Source: Dyadobacter sp. 50-39 (lineage in GTDB: Bacteria; Bacteroidota; Bacteroidia; Cytophagales; Spirosomataceae). From it: a stretch of 64,000 bases of DNA. Made by a program: the position numbers and the translations under genes. Below are positions 7,884 to 16,818 of the stretch, one piece after another (the first letter of the stretch is position 1; every line of letters begins with the position of its first letter). The DNA lies in NCBI GenBank assembly GCA_001898145.1, contig MKSR01000037.1, positions 17,694 through 81,693 of the forward strand, given 5' to 3'. Below the pieces are notes generated by a model. The model ran no database searches. It saw only the letters and a program-made list of their open reading frames with translations, and was not told where the DNA came from.

Positions 7884-9600
7884 ATGGGAAAAATTCTACG
7901 CCATCTTGGCGTGATGGCAGCCGTTGTCTTAACGGGAACTTTCAGCCTGCACGCACAAACTTGCACGGTCTATGACTTAAAGCTTAACTCTCAATCTGCG
8001 GTCAATCTGCGGTCAACAGTTTTAGCCCCTCTTGTAAGACGGTCAAAGGGGACATTACGATTTCCGGAGCCGACATTACCGACCTGTCCCCGTTGGAGAA
8101 TATCGAAACGATCACAGGAAAACTTACAATTCAAAATAATTCCAGTCTTCCAAACCTAAAAGGCCTGGAAGGTCTCACGGGAGTGCAGCATTTACTGATC
8201 TACACCAACGAGTTGCTTACCGACCTTTCAGGTTTGGAAGGACTGACGTCGGTTTCGGGCATTATTCACGTTAGGTTTCTTAAGAATCTGACCAGTTTGA
8301 AATGATTTGATAATCTGGCGACGGTAGGTTTTCTTTACTTGAGTAATAATGAGGTATTGCCCAATTTGAGCGGGCTAGGCGCATTGGAGACGGTAACGGA
8401 CCTTTTGTCAATTACGACCAACAACGCGCTTGTGAATTTAAGCGGATTGAGCAGCCTGACTGGCTTAAGGCGCATTATTGTAGGGGAGAACGAGCTACTG
8501 AAAAATCTAACGGGCCTTGAAAAGCTCGAATCGGTGAGCTATCAAATGCATATCACTTTGAATAAGGGCCTTTTAAGCCTGACGGGGCTGGAAAATCTAC
8601 ATTATCTCAGCGAGGCTTATATTACAAGCAATGATGTACTCCCGGATCTTTCCGGGTTGGAAGTTGTTATTGGCGTGCAGTGGCTAGTGATGGGAGAAAA
8701 TAGTGCGTTGACCAGTCTTGCCGGCTTGAATAACCTCAGGTCTTCGACCAATCTGATTATTCGTGGTAACGCCTCGCTGGCTAATCTGGATGGTCTGGAT
8801 AATTTAACCTACGTTGGTTGGCTGCAAATAGTGGGTAATGCGGAGTTGCTGAGCCTTTCGGCGCTGGTCACCTCTGCCAGCGGGCGTTCGAACGCCAATG
8901 CGAGGGTGGGGGCACTAGGCTTGAAAAGCTCAATATCACTAGCAATCCTAAACTCATGCTATGCGCGCTCGAACCTGTGTGCTCATTCCTGGGCAGCGTC
9001 AGCGCTGTCGTAAGCGGAAATGGCTCGGGCTGCCAGAGCCAAGCGGATATCGAACATGCATGCGGAACGTTGCCGGTCAAGCTGGTGTCATTTACGGCGA
9101 CCTCCGAAAGCAATACCACGCTTGTCGCATGGCTAACAGCCGAGGAGCGCAATAGTGCGGTATTTGAAATTGAGCACAGCGTTACGGGACGGGCTTGGCA
9201 GAAGGTCGGCGAAACTGCGGCCAGAGGGGAAAGCAATGATCCAGCCAGCTACCAATGGATCCATCGGAATCCAGCTGGGGGAATGAACTATTACCGGCTG
9301 AAAATGATTGATCTGGACGGCACGTTTACTTACAGTAAAATCGAAAACCTGGAATTCAAGATAGGTCTGTTGTCTGCGGGCATTGTTTATCCTAATCCGG
9401 TTTGCGACAAAATCCACATTGACAGCAATCGTGAAATAGTTAGCCTGAAAATCGTTGACCTGCAAGGCAGGACTGTCTATGAAACAAGCCGACTTTCCAG
9501 GGATGGAATCTCTGTAGATCGTATAGCTGCTGGCGCATACCAGATCCAGATGATCACAAAGACGGGAACTGTCCATACAGACCGAATCATTATTTTTTAG
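7884..9600 (+). pseudogene. Broken secreted leucine-rich-repeat protein with T9SS sorting domain
   Basis: Read through its lesions, this gene encodes about 570 residues: a signal peptide (MGKILRHLGVMAAVV..HAQ), about ten receptor-L/leucine-rich-like repeats with the theme LTNLSGLEGLTSV..L.I..N..L, and a C-terminal type IX secretion sorting domain (VYPNPVCDKIHI to the end). Three lesions are visible. First, an exact 11-bp tandem duplication at 7995-8016 shifts the frame; removing one copy restores continuous coding. Second, a TGA at 8303 interrupts a repeat where glycine (GGA) is expected. Third, a frameshift lies between about 8880 and 8930, after which the frame of GLEKLNITSNPKL takes over. 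In its intact form it would be a surface or secreted protein. The combination of three different lesions argues for true decay rather than sequencing error. Confidence 0.85.
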
Positions 9601-9683
9601 AATCGAATACAGAAAGGTTCGCAAATGGATTTTTGCTAATTTTTTATGTAACTTTACCTGCAATAAACTCAACGTCCTCCATC

Positions 9684-9983
9684 ATGAAATCTTACGATTC
9701 TCTTCGGTATTCGTATATCGAAATGGTCCGTATGCACCGCTCCGAAATACTACTCGAGTGGCAACGGATCGAAAACCAAAAGCTTATCTTACGCAAAAAA
9801 TATCTCGATGAATTACATTCTTCGCAAAATGGCCCATTGATGAAAATTTATATGTGGTTTGACCTCCGTGTTCAGACATATCGTCAGGAGGCTGAACAGG
9901 AGAGGAATTTATTCAAATTACGATATGAGCAAGAGAAACAGCTCCATCGGCTGAAAACGACATTGTGCCCGGTCGACAATTAA
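9684..9983 (+). CDS. Hypothetical coiled-coil protein, 99 residues
   Basis: The ORF is open from 9633, but ATG 9684 (MKSYDSLRYSYIEMV) is the better start because the upstream residues look like leader DNA. The protein is rich in Glu, Arg, Lys and Leu, with long predicted helices (RSEILLEWQRIENQKLILRK and EAEQERNLFKLRYEQEKQ), so it is probably a cytoplasmic coiled coil. No family is recognised. It is followed by a strong bidirectional terminator hairpin at 10032-10074, consistent with a monocistronic real gene. Confidence 0.55.
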   Translation: MKSYDSLRYSYIEMVRMHRSEILLEWQRIENQKLILRKKYLDELHSSQNGPLMKIYMWFDLRVQTYRQEAEQERNLFKLRYEQEKQLHRLKTTLCPVDN

Positions 9984-10031
9984 TACCGATAGTGATATTG
10001 CCCGGATGCACAGAGTGGTATTTCGAAAAGC

Positions 10032-10074
10032 AATAAAAAAACCTGCAAATGATTCATTTGTAGGTTTTTTTATT
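10032..10074. terminator. Strong bidirectional intrinsic terminator
   Basis: An inverted repeat of about 20 bp per arm (AATAAAAAAACCTGCAAATG and its near-complement) is bounded by A7 and T7 runs. The stem CCTGCAAATGA / TCATTTGTAGG is followed by TTTTTTT, so it can terminate transcription from either side. It ends the small gene at 9684-9983. Confidence 0.85.
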
Positions 10075-10198
10075 GTTACGGGTATTATTCAACATGTTCT
10101 AACTAGCACATGTCTCAAAAAGTTATCAACTTCTATCCCGTAGCTACTGGCAGGTATAAAATCTTTTTCATCAGGATGCTCGCATAATCTTTTTACCA

Positions 10199-10230
10199 CT
10201 AGTCGACTAAAATTGCGTTCTGTCGACTAG
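10199..10230. promoter_or_regulatory. Inverted repeat CTAGTCGAC-N14-GTCGACTAG
   Basis: Two perfect 9-bp arms, CTAGTCGAC at 10199-10207 and GTCGACTAG at 10222-10230, are separated by 14 bp and lie 63 bp before the lipoprotein start at 10293. The arms are themselves centred on the palindrome GTCGAC. It could be an operator for the lipoprotein gene. No regulator is known for it. Confidence 0.35.
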
Positions 10231-10292
10231 GCAGGGCAGGCTGTTTGCGATGTGGGTATTCATGGCTATCCTTGCAACAAAAATCGACAGCC

Positions 10293-10967
10293 ATGAAACA
10301 ACTTTTACCTCCTATATTTTTTTTCGGCCTTCTACTAGCCGCGTGCAAACCCGGTGCAGAAAAAGACCCTTCGTATCAATTTGAAAAAGGATTTGGTGAC
10401 TCCAAAGAGCATCCTGTTGGCGTGCCTTTTAGCTGGCCGGCAGGGATACGTCTTCTCGATAAGCCGAATTCGACAGAGGATTGCTTCGAGGACTCAAAGA
10501 AAAAGAACCGTTTCCATGGGCATGGCGGTAATGTGCAAATTTGTCTGAATCTTTACAATGAAACCGACGCACCCATTAAAGTGCAACTTCCTCCCGGGTT
10601 TATGCTTGTGGCTAAAAGCCTGAGGGTGCAAAATGGTTTTATTGTGACATGGGTGACCATAGAGGTGCCGCCCCGAGAGCAGTATTTTGCGACACTTTAC
10701 ATGATCTGTGCAAACACAGACAGGAGCTCACCCTACAACGACGAAATTGAAGAACAGGCCGTTATCACTGACCACCCGGCGCTCAGGGAGCTTTCGAAGC
10801 TGCTCGAAAATAAAAAATGCAACTTTGAGGATTATGGAGGCAAGTATTTAGACCCAGACGCGGTGGCAGCGTCAGATCTTCCCATGCTTGCAGCAAAAAA
10901 CCTGATTTACGGAAAGCCGATAACCGAAGATGTAAAGGCGAGGATTCTGGCGTTGCCGGAAAGGTAA
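10293..10967 (+). CDS. Putative lipoprotein, 224 residues
   Basis: The start ATG 10293 gives MKQLLPPIFFFGLLLAACKPG, a textbook signal peptide with a lipobox (LLAAC), so the protein is exported and lipidated. An upstream in-frame start at 10245 would put extra residues before the signal and is less likely. The mature part is soluble and has no recognised family. There is a Cys-containing segment (STEDCFEDSKKKN and NVQICLNLYNETDAPIKVQLPPG) that reads like an immunoglobulin-like beta domain, and a late C-rich piece (ENKKCNFEDYGG). A perfect 9-bp inverted repeat lies 63 bp upstream. No functional context is given by the neighbours, which are decayed. Confidence 0.75.
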   Translation: MKQLLPPIFFFGLLLAACKPGAEKDPSYQFEKGFGDSKEHPVGVPFSWPAGIRLLDKPNSTEDCFEDSKKKNRFHGHGGNVQICLNLYNETDAPIKVQLPPGFMLVAKSLRVQNGFIVTWVTIEVPPREQYFATLYMICANTDRSSPYNDEIEEQAVITDHPALRELSKLLENKKCNFEDYGGKYLDPDAVAASDLPMLAAKNLIYGKPITEDVKARILALPER

Positions 10968-11108
10968 CGTCTGAGAATTATAAATGCGGTTTATCGGCGT
11001 AGAATTGGTTACAGAAATAAACTGGCCAGAGGGGATAGTTTTCTTTTTGTGACCTGCCAAACATCGGCGTAATAGTGATCTGCTAGGAGAATTCCTTTGC
11101 TTGTCAAT

Positions 11109-11441
11109 TTAGTATTTGATGACCTCTTTTATAACGTCGTGGAAGAGCGGATCTATCATTGAAAATGGCTCGTCGAGCATAAGGAAGGGATGATGCATGT
11201 TGGCTAGCAAGAGAAATTCAAAATATTTTAGCATACCTAGCGAGAGAGCTCCAATTCGCTGGTTTTCAAATGATGCTACACCTGGAGAATAAAACAGACG
11301 ATTTTGAACTTCCCCATCTGAGAATACCATTGCAATAAGGCTACTGACCTTCATATCACGAGGCAGGAAACTCTCCTGAGGCAGATAGGCGATTATTTTA
11401 CTGGAAATATTTGCCTTTGGTCGGAACGGAATATTGTAGCC
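11109..11441 (-). pseudogene. Remnant of an ABC transporter ATP-binding protein (C-terminal half)
   Basis: The open frame on the minus strand holds the second half of an ABC ATPase: a Q-loop-like YLPQESFLP, a degraded signature region (GALSLGMLKYFEFLLLA, where LSGGQxR would be expected), and Walker B with the D-loop region (FLMLDEPFSMID). The end KEVIKY stops at 11109. The Walker A half is absent, and upstream there is an in-frame TAA at 11442. The pattern (LPQ.SFLP ... FLMLDEPF) resembles the short Bacteroidota ATPases that occur alone. With no P-loop it cannot be functional. The switch and D-loop histidine region also appears deleted. Confidence 0.7.
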
Positions 11442-11681
11442 TTACCTTTTTGTGAGGTTCAATATTTCCTTGCCTCGAAGTCGCGGAATATAATTGCATT
11501 CGTTCGGCTAACCTGTTGAAGGATATATTCGCAATTTACCGCTGCTTCTCTCATTCATCTGGAAATCGTATCAAACTGCAAGTTAGTTGTTAGAAAAATA
11601 CCATTGATTCAGAATGAAAAAAAAGAAGTTGTCAAAAGAGACAACCTCGAATAATTATATCCACTTGCGTCTGCCTTAAAG

Positions 11682-12057
11682 CTAAATTCTGGTAAAGATC
11701 AAAAGATCATTGGTGTTTTTATTTTTCACTTTGAAGTATTTGTCTGAGACTTCTCTTAGGACATAAGTTTCCTCACCAGGTAAAAATATTGAGAATTCTT
11801 TGTCATCGCCATTGTATGACCATCTATACATAGGATCTGTTCCTGCGGGAATAACAATGTTTAAGTTCAACTTACCACTTTTCTGAAGGCTGATATTCGT
11901 TAGTAAAGAACTCGTGATCATGGGTTCGGCATCCTTGGCGATGCGCCAAGTTCCAATGAAGTAGTCTGCATTGGCGGATGGTACGTCTATATACTTGCCG
12001 GAGCAAGAAAGAATGAAAATCAAAAAATAAAAGAAGCAGTTTTGATAGTGTTCCCAT
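11682..12057 (-). pseudogene. Small lipoprotein (lipocalin-like) with a one-base frameshift in its signal peptide
   Basis: The mature part (CSGKYIDVPSANADYFIGTW, then a beta-rich body ending LLIFTRI) looks like a small lipocalin-type lipoprotein of Bacteroidota. The lipobox ILSC is present, but its frame has no ATG start. In the adjacent frame an ATG at 12057 gives MGTLSKLLLLFF. Deleting one T from the T6 run (A6 on the plus strand at 12022-12027) joins them into MGTLSKLLLLFLIFILSCSG, a perfect lipoprotein signal peptide. So the gene is either off by slippage in this run, truly broken, or affected by a sequencing error. TTG at 12023 could start the ORF but would leave only a five-residue signal. 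Confidence 0.7.
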
Positions 12058-12306
12058 AGGATTAAGCTTAGATTGTTGTCGAAAAAGTTGGTTAAATATG
12101 TAGAATGTAACCGGAATAAGACATAGCAAAATACTGGAAATTAGTTAGCGGCAAAGTAGCCTGAGTGAACTTATTGTTGGAAAGCTCTAGGCGGATCAGG
12201 GAGGGGATGAAGTGGCACCTGAAATTTAGGTGCTTTCAGTGACCTCGCTGGCGCCCGCAGCCGGACTCCTTTACCTGACCTAGGCTTTTTGCGTTGCACT
12301 GACAAC

Positions 12307-14965
12307 TTACTCGGACCTCAATGCATTTACGGGATTGATCAATGCAGCTTTAACCGACCGATATCCAACTGTCACAATCGCAATCAAAAATGTCATTCCG
12401 AGCGCGACGATAAAGGTTGTCAGGTTTAGCTCGATATGGTATTGGAAATCGGCCAGGTATTTATCCACAAGCCACCATCCGATCGGAGCGGCAATAACGA
12501 AGGCTACTACGAGCAGGTGAGCAAATTGTCTACCGAAAAGCCAGACGATACTTCCCACACTAGCCCCTAACGTTTTGCGAACACCGATTTCTTTGGTCTT
12601 TTGGGCGACCATAAAGGAAATGAGGCCATACAAACCAAGGGAGCCAATGAAGATCGCGATGCCGGCGAAGAGCCACATGAGTTGCAATAGGAGCTGATCG
12701 GTTTCATAAAAACGTTGCAGGTGCTCATCCAGGAACTGGTAGGAATAAATGTAATCTGGATTGGTTTCGTTCCATGCCTTTTCGATGGAAACCAGCGTTG
12801 CGGGCAGCTTTCGGCTGCTTATTTTCAAGGCGCATTGCGTATTATCTGCAGCCTTGGTTGTGAGGCAAACCGGGTCAATTTTCTCGCGGAATGATTTGTT
12901 ATGAAAGTCTTTCATCACTCCGACGATGATCCCGCTGCGACCATTAATATTCACATTTTTTCCAATTACTTCCTGCGGCGATTTAACCCCGAGCTTTTGA
13001 ACCGCGGTTTCGTTCAGCAAATACTCCCTCGTGGTGTCGGATGGTACCATGTTGCGGCCTGCCACAAGTTTCAGTCCGAACATAGCGAGGTATTCAGGGT
13101 CACCGGTTTTGTAGAAAATGGTAAATTTTTCTTCTTCGGGCCTGCCTGCATACCGGATATTAGTGTCGAAATTATTTTCAGGCGATGCTGGCGGAGCGCT
13201 CAAAAAAGCAACTTTCTCCACCCCTGGCAATTGTGAAAAACGCGCCCGCATGGCGCTTTGCTTAGCAGGGGTTGTTTCCGGCACTGACAGTAGCACGATA
13301 GCGTCTTTTTTGAAACCCATATCCGCTTCACTATTGAACCGCATCTGACTGGTAATAACAATTGTACCGATCAAGAGCGTCTGCGAAATGGCAAACTGAG
13401 TGACTACAAGGCCCTTGCGGATAGAAAAGCCGCCGATCTGGTTCTGAGTGAGCTTCCCTTTCAGTGCCATAATCGGCTGGAAACCTGCCAGTACCAGCCC
13501 GGGATATGAGCCTGAAATGAAGGTGACAACTATCAGCAGGCAGGCGACAAAAACGGGTTGATTTATGTCTTTCAGCCAATCGAGTGTGACGCGGGTAGAC
13601 AGCAGCTCGTTCATAGATGGCAGCGCGAGGTATGCCGCCCCGCTGGCGAGTACGAAGGCAATGAGGGTAATGAATCCTGTTTCGATGATAAATTGCCAGA
13701 AAAGCTGCCCCTTCCTGCTGCCCATTGCTTTCCGCACACCGATCTCCTTGCTGCGCCCCAACGCCTGGGCAGTGGCTAGGTTGATGAAGTTGACGCACGC
13801 AGTAATGATCAGGAAAAGACCAATCAGCGAAAGCGCAATGAGCTGGCTTTTGGTAATGGCGCCGCCAAATTCCTGGTTCATGTGAATGTCGGAAAGTGGT
13901 TGCAGATGAAATTTGAAGGTTTTTGCATCTTTGCTATTGTAGTATTTGGTGGAAATGCCGGCCATGGCTTTGTCTGCCTTCGAAGCATCCGTGCCGGGTT
14001 TCAGCAACACATAACGCCTGGGTAGCGCTCAGAATTCCCCCCCAGGTATTGAGCCACGGGGTTGTTTGTTTGATGCTGGGATAAGAGAGATATATTTCCT
14101 GGCGGATATCGGTGTTTTCGGGCAAGTTTTTGAGAATACCTGTGATGGTAAAATCAGTTTTGTTGTCCAGCCGGAAGCTCTTTCCAATCGCCTGATCCTT
14201 TTTGAAATATTTCTCGGCCAGGCGCTCGGTAATCACAGCGGTATTGGGTTGCGAGAGCGCTGCTTCGGGGTTTCCGGCGATGAATGGGAAATCCAGGATA
14301 TGAAAAAAATCGGGTTCGGTATAGGCTACCCCGTCATTAAATTTGGGATCGTCTTTGCTAGATGGGAAGGAGATATTCCCGCCGAAGCTGATGAGCATCG
14401 AAGCTTTTTCAACGAACGGATAATCGTCGCGCATGGCAGCACCAATGGGCTGTGGCACGCTACCATATTTGCTGACGGTCTCATTGTGCAACTCGGAAGT
14501 AACCCGGTAAACGCGATCTGCATTCGCATGGAATTTATCGAATCCGAGGTGGTAATTGACAAGTGAAAAAATCAATATTCCGCAACTCATGCCTAGCGAA
14601 AGTCCGAGAACATTGATGACAGTGTAAGATTTGTAACGGGCAAGCGTTCGCCGGGCGACGGTAAGATAGTTTTTGATCATGGCTGTACTGAATGTTTTGG
14701 GGGAATAGTAATGCACTTTCTTCTGTGTTTTTTGCCGCGAGATCAACAGACCCGCAGCGCGTCTTTTCAGATAGTAAGGTTTCGCGAATTTGACCGCTTC
14801 TAACAAGTATCTTTTTCTGGCGGCGGCCTCACCTACCCGGTTTACGTCGAGTTCGAATTGCTCTTGCATGTCGCCGCCCAGTTCTTCGAACAATTCTGAC
14901 GGACAAAGCATCCTAAACAATCTTTGAGCAAAACGCGGGGGGAGGGCTTTCTTTTGCTTTTTCAT
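12307..14965 (-). pseudogene. FtsX/MacB-type ABC permease with prefix domain, split by a one-base frameshift
   Basis: Two adjacent minus-strand ORFs (13934-14965 and 12307-14010) are the two parts of one permease of about 885 residues. The N-terminus (to about residue 85) is the permease prefix domain (FRMLCPSELFEELGGDM). It is followed by a transmembrane helix (YTVINVLGLSLGMSCGILIF), a MacB-like periplasmic domain, three further helices with the ACVNFINLATAQA FtsX motif, a second periplasmic domain and a second FtsX module (KTKEIGVRKTLGAS). The break is at about 14017-14020, where removing one G from CCCAGG joins SATQ to RYVLLKPGTD. The PadR gene overlaps its start by a few bases, a common pairing in Cytophagales. 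It is probably a member of the peptide or drug export/stress permeases without its own ATPase. Either inactivated or mis-sequenced. Confidence 0.85.
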
Positions 14966-15288
14966 CACTGTGCCGGATTTACTATTGCATACCAGAATTG
15001 GTTTCGTATCTCCTGGATTTCGGTCAGCATGTCTCGCCCTGCCGTAGTAATCATGAAAAGCCGCTTTCTTCTTCCTCCCCGGCTTAAGGTGGCGCCGCCC
15101 ATTTCCGAGGTGACAAAACCTTTTTCTTCGAGCCGGTATAACGCAATATGCACAGCGCTGAGGCTGATGGTGCGATTAGTGCGTTGGCGAAGCTCTTCGG
15201 CTATGCTCACGCCATACGCTCCGGCGCCAAGCACGATGACGGTGAGCAGGACCAGTTCTTCAAACTCACCTAAATAGGGTCTTCCCAT
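14965..15288 (-). CDS. PadR-family transcriptional regulator
   Basis: A 107-residue winged-helix regulator of the PadR family. The N-terminus MGRPYLGEFEELVLLTVIVLG is typical, followed by the DNA-binding helices (GVSIAEELRQRTNRTISLSAVHIALYRLEEKGFV) and the wing ending in KRLFMITTAGRDML. PadR proteins are usually repressors of adjacent transporters. Here the stop overlaps the start of the FtsX permease gene (GTGATG), so the two are translationally coupled. A perfect 8-bp-arm palindrome 18 bp before its start (15306-15326) is a likely autoregulatory operator. The C-terminal helix is short, as in subfamily 2. Confidence 0.92.
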   Translation of the reverse strand: MGRPYLGEFEELVLLTVIVLGAGAYGVSIAEELRQRTNRTISLSAVHIALYRLEEKGFVTSEMGGATLSRGGRRKRLFMITTAGRDMLTEIQEIRNQFWYAIVNPAQ

Positions 15289-15305
15289 ATTAAAATTATT
15301 TTCTT

Positions 15306-15326
15306 ATTATTTGCTAAACAAATAAT
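15306..15326. promoter_or_regulatory. Palindromic operator upstream of padR (ATTATTTG-N5-CAAATAAT)
   Basis: A perfect inverted repeat with 8-bp arms and a 5-bp centre (CTAAA) lies 18 bp upstream of the PadR start codon. Its position over the start of transcription or the leader fits repression by PadR of its own operon. PadR binding sites of this kind are AT-rich palindromes, but this exact one is inferred. Confidence 0.6.
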
Positions 15327-15611
15327 GTACCAACGGGACTAACCTTGTATAAGGTGTTGATATTAAATTAAATGAGTGATTTTCTTTCCGTTTGGAATGT
15401 CCGAAATCGAACGATTAGTCGCCTGACCGGACGAATTGCAGTAAACAACACCAGACGCAAGAGTTGTCCGGGAGCCGGACATCAAAGTGGGGACTTCCCT
15501 ACATACGGCAGTGAGGGACAAGACAGCACATGCAAGCGCAATACGGACATTTGATATAGCGCCCAGATTTGGACGCTGATGCCTGGTTGCTCTGGGTATT
15601 TGTGTTACACC
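15327..15611. other. Short intergenic stretch up to the IS element
   Basis: About 285 bp between the PadR promoter and the IS3 left end. Open frames on both strands (for example a minus-strand frame ending SISDIPNGKKITHLI) show no family I can name. Possibly a fragment of a gene interrupted before the IS arrived. Confidence 0.35.
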
Positions 15612-15628
15612 TGTAAGTACCCCGTTTC

Positions 15629-16450
15629 TCAGACAGTCATTTGTTGGTGAATTTTCTTTTTCACCAGCGATTCCTTCCATTCAAATGGTGTCAAATTGCC
15701 CAGTCCTTCGTGTGGTCGTCGCTGGTTATATTCTTCAATCCATTCCGCTGTTAATTGTCTGACCTGATCCAGATCGAAGAACAAATAGGCATCTAACACT
15801 GCTTCTCGGTACAATCGGTTAAATCGTTCAATGTAGCCGTTTTGGGTCGGCTTACCAGGCTGTATATACCTGGTTTCAATCCCTTTCTCCTCACACCAGA
15901 TCGTAAAATCTTTTGAGGTGAATTCTGGCCCGTTATCCGATCGGATCGCCCTTGGGAAGCCTCGGCTTTCGCTGAGCTGATTTAGGGTCCGGATAATTCG
16001 TTTGGAAGAAAGCGAAGTGTCCACTTCTATGGCCAGAGCTTCCCGGGAGCAGTCGTCGATCACATTAAACGTGCGGAATTTACGATTGCCAATCATACTA
16101 TCGCTCATAAAATCGACGCTCCAAATTTCGTTTACCTGGGCGGGCTGCGCTAACGGTTGCCTGACCCGATCAGGTAATCGCCGCTTCCCTTTTCGCCGCT
16201 TATTCAGCTTCAAAACTTGATAAATGCGGTGTACTCGCTTATGATTCCATGGCTTACCAGCTCTGCGCAGGTAGGCAAAAAGCTTCCTGAAACCATATGA
16301 GGGATGTTTGAAGGCCAAGTCTTGAAGCGACTCAATCACCTCAGAATCATCTTTCTTACTGCTGTAATAGTATTGAGAACGAACAAGGTTAACGATTTTA
16401 CAGGCTCTGCTCACAGCGATGTCGTACTCGCGAACAATCTCCTCGGTCAA
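15629..16450 (-). CDS. IS3-family transposase OrfB (DDE integrase domain)
   Basis: A 273-residue integrase-like protein. It has an N-terminal HTH_21-type region (FKHPSYGFRKLFAYLRRAG) and the rve catalytic core with D in NEIWSVDFMSD, D in RAIRSDNGPEF and E in NGYIERFNRLYRE, so the DDE triad is complete. The C-terminus (YNQRRPHEGLGNLTPFEW) is typical of IS3. In its own frame it begins at a TTG overlapping the orfA stop. In vivo it is expected to be made as an OrfAB fusion by -1 frameshifting. No internal stops, so the element could be active. Confidence 0.93.
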   Translation of the reverse strand: MTEEIVREYDIAVSRACKIVNLVRSQYYYSSKKDDSEVIESLQDLAFKHPSYGFRKLFAYLRRAGKPWNHKRVHRIYQVLKLNKRRKGKRRLPDRVRQPLAQPAQVNEIWSVDFMSDSMIGNRKFRTFNVIDDCSREALAIEVDTSLSSKRIIRTLNQLSESRGFPRAIRSDNGPEFTSKDFTIWCEEKGIETRYIQPGKPTQNGYIERFNRLYREAVLDAYLFFDLDQVRQLTAEWIEEYNQRRPHEGLGNLTPFEWKESLVKKKIHQQMTV

Positions 16451-16737
16451 TTCCCTTTTTGCGGCAGAGCCCAGCCCTTTTTTGCGAAGATCTCTTTCAA
16501 AATCTGATTATCAAGGCTCAGGTCGGCAAACATCTTTTTCAAGCGCGAATTCTCTTCCTCCAAGTCCTTCAACCGTTTGACGTCAGATGCTTCCATCCCG
16601 CCATACCGGCTCTTCCAGTTGTAAAAGGTGGCCTCAGAGATACCATGCTGCCGGCATATTTCCTTAGTCGGAATGCCAGCTTCCTGTTGTTTCAGGATCG
16701 AAACGATCTGTGTCTCTGTAAATCTCGTCTTCTTCAT
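16447..16737 (-). CDS. IS3-family transposase OrfA (helix-turn-helix)
   Basis: A 96-residue protein beginning MKKTRFTETQIVSILKQ, with a helix-turn-helix (KEICRQHGISEATFYNWKSRYG) and a leucine zipper (LKDLEEENSRLKKMFADLSL). This is the standard OrfA of the IS407-like group, which binds the terminal inverted repeats and dimerises. It ends with the frameshift-prone CAAAAAGGG just before the stop shared with the orfB start. Confidence 0.93.
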   Translation of the reverse strand: MKKTRFTETQIVSILKQQEAGIPTKEICRQHGISEATFYNWKSRYGGMEASDVKRLKDLEEENSRLKKMFADLSLDNQILKEIFAKKGWALPQKGN

Positions 16738-16818
16738 CAGTTTAAAATTAAGGTTTAATCTCTAATTTCAAACTGTCTGTTTTTTAGGGACACTTACAAT
16801 ATGAATAAATATCTCGCC

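Larger units (their letters stand above)
15612..16798 (-). mobile_element. IS3-family insertion sequence (IS407-like group), apparently intact
   Basis: The element is 1187 bp and bounded by imperfect inverted repeats. The left end reads TGTAAGTACCCCGTTTCTC followed by AGACAGT; the right end, read on the minus strand, is TGTAAGTGTCCCTAAAAAAC followed by AGACAGT. The two genes orfA and orfB overlap as expected for programmed -1 frameshifting (CAAAAAGGG run before the orfA stop). Flanks (ACC on the left, ATA on the right) show no target duplication, so the element may have recombined after insertion. It lies 20 bp from the end of eptA. Confidence 0.9.

Noticed and set aside
12215-12233. Hairpin GCACCT-N7-AGGTGC near the end of the permease gene.
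   Set aside because: The stem is only 6 bp and, in the direction of the permease transcript, it is not followed by T residues.
14015-14022. Programmed frameshifting in the permease.
   Set aside because: No slippery heptamer or following stem-loop is visible at the site; a one-base insertion is simpler.
15600-16805. Target-site duplication around the IS3 element.
   Set aside because: The flanks ACACC and ATATG do not match at 3, 4 or 5 bp.
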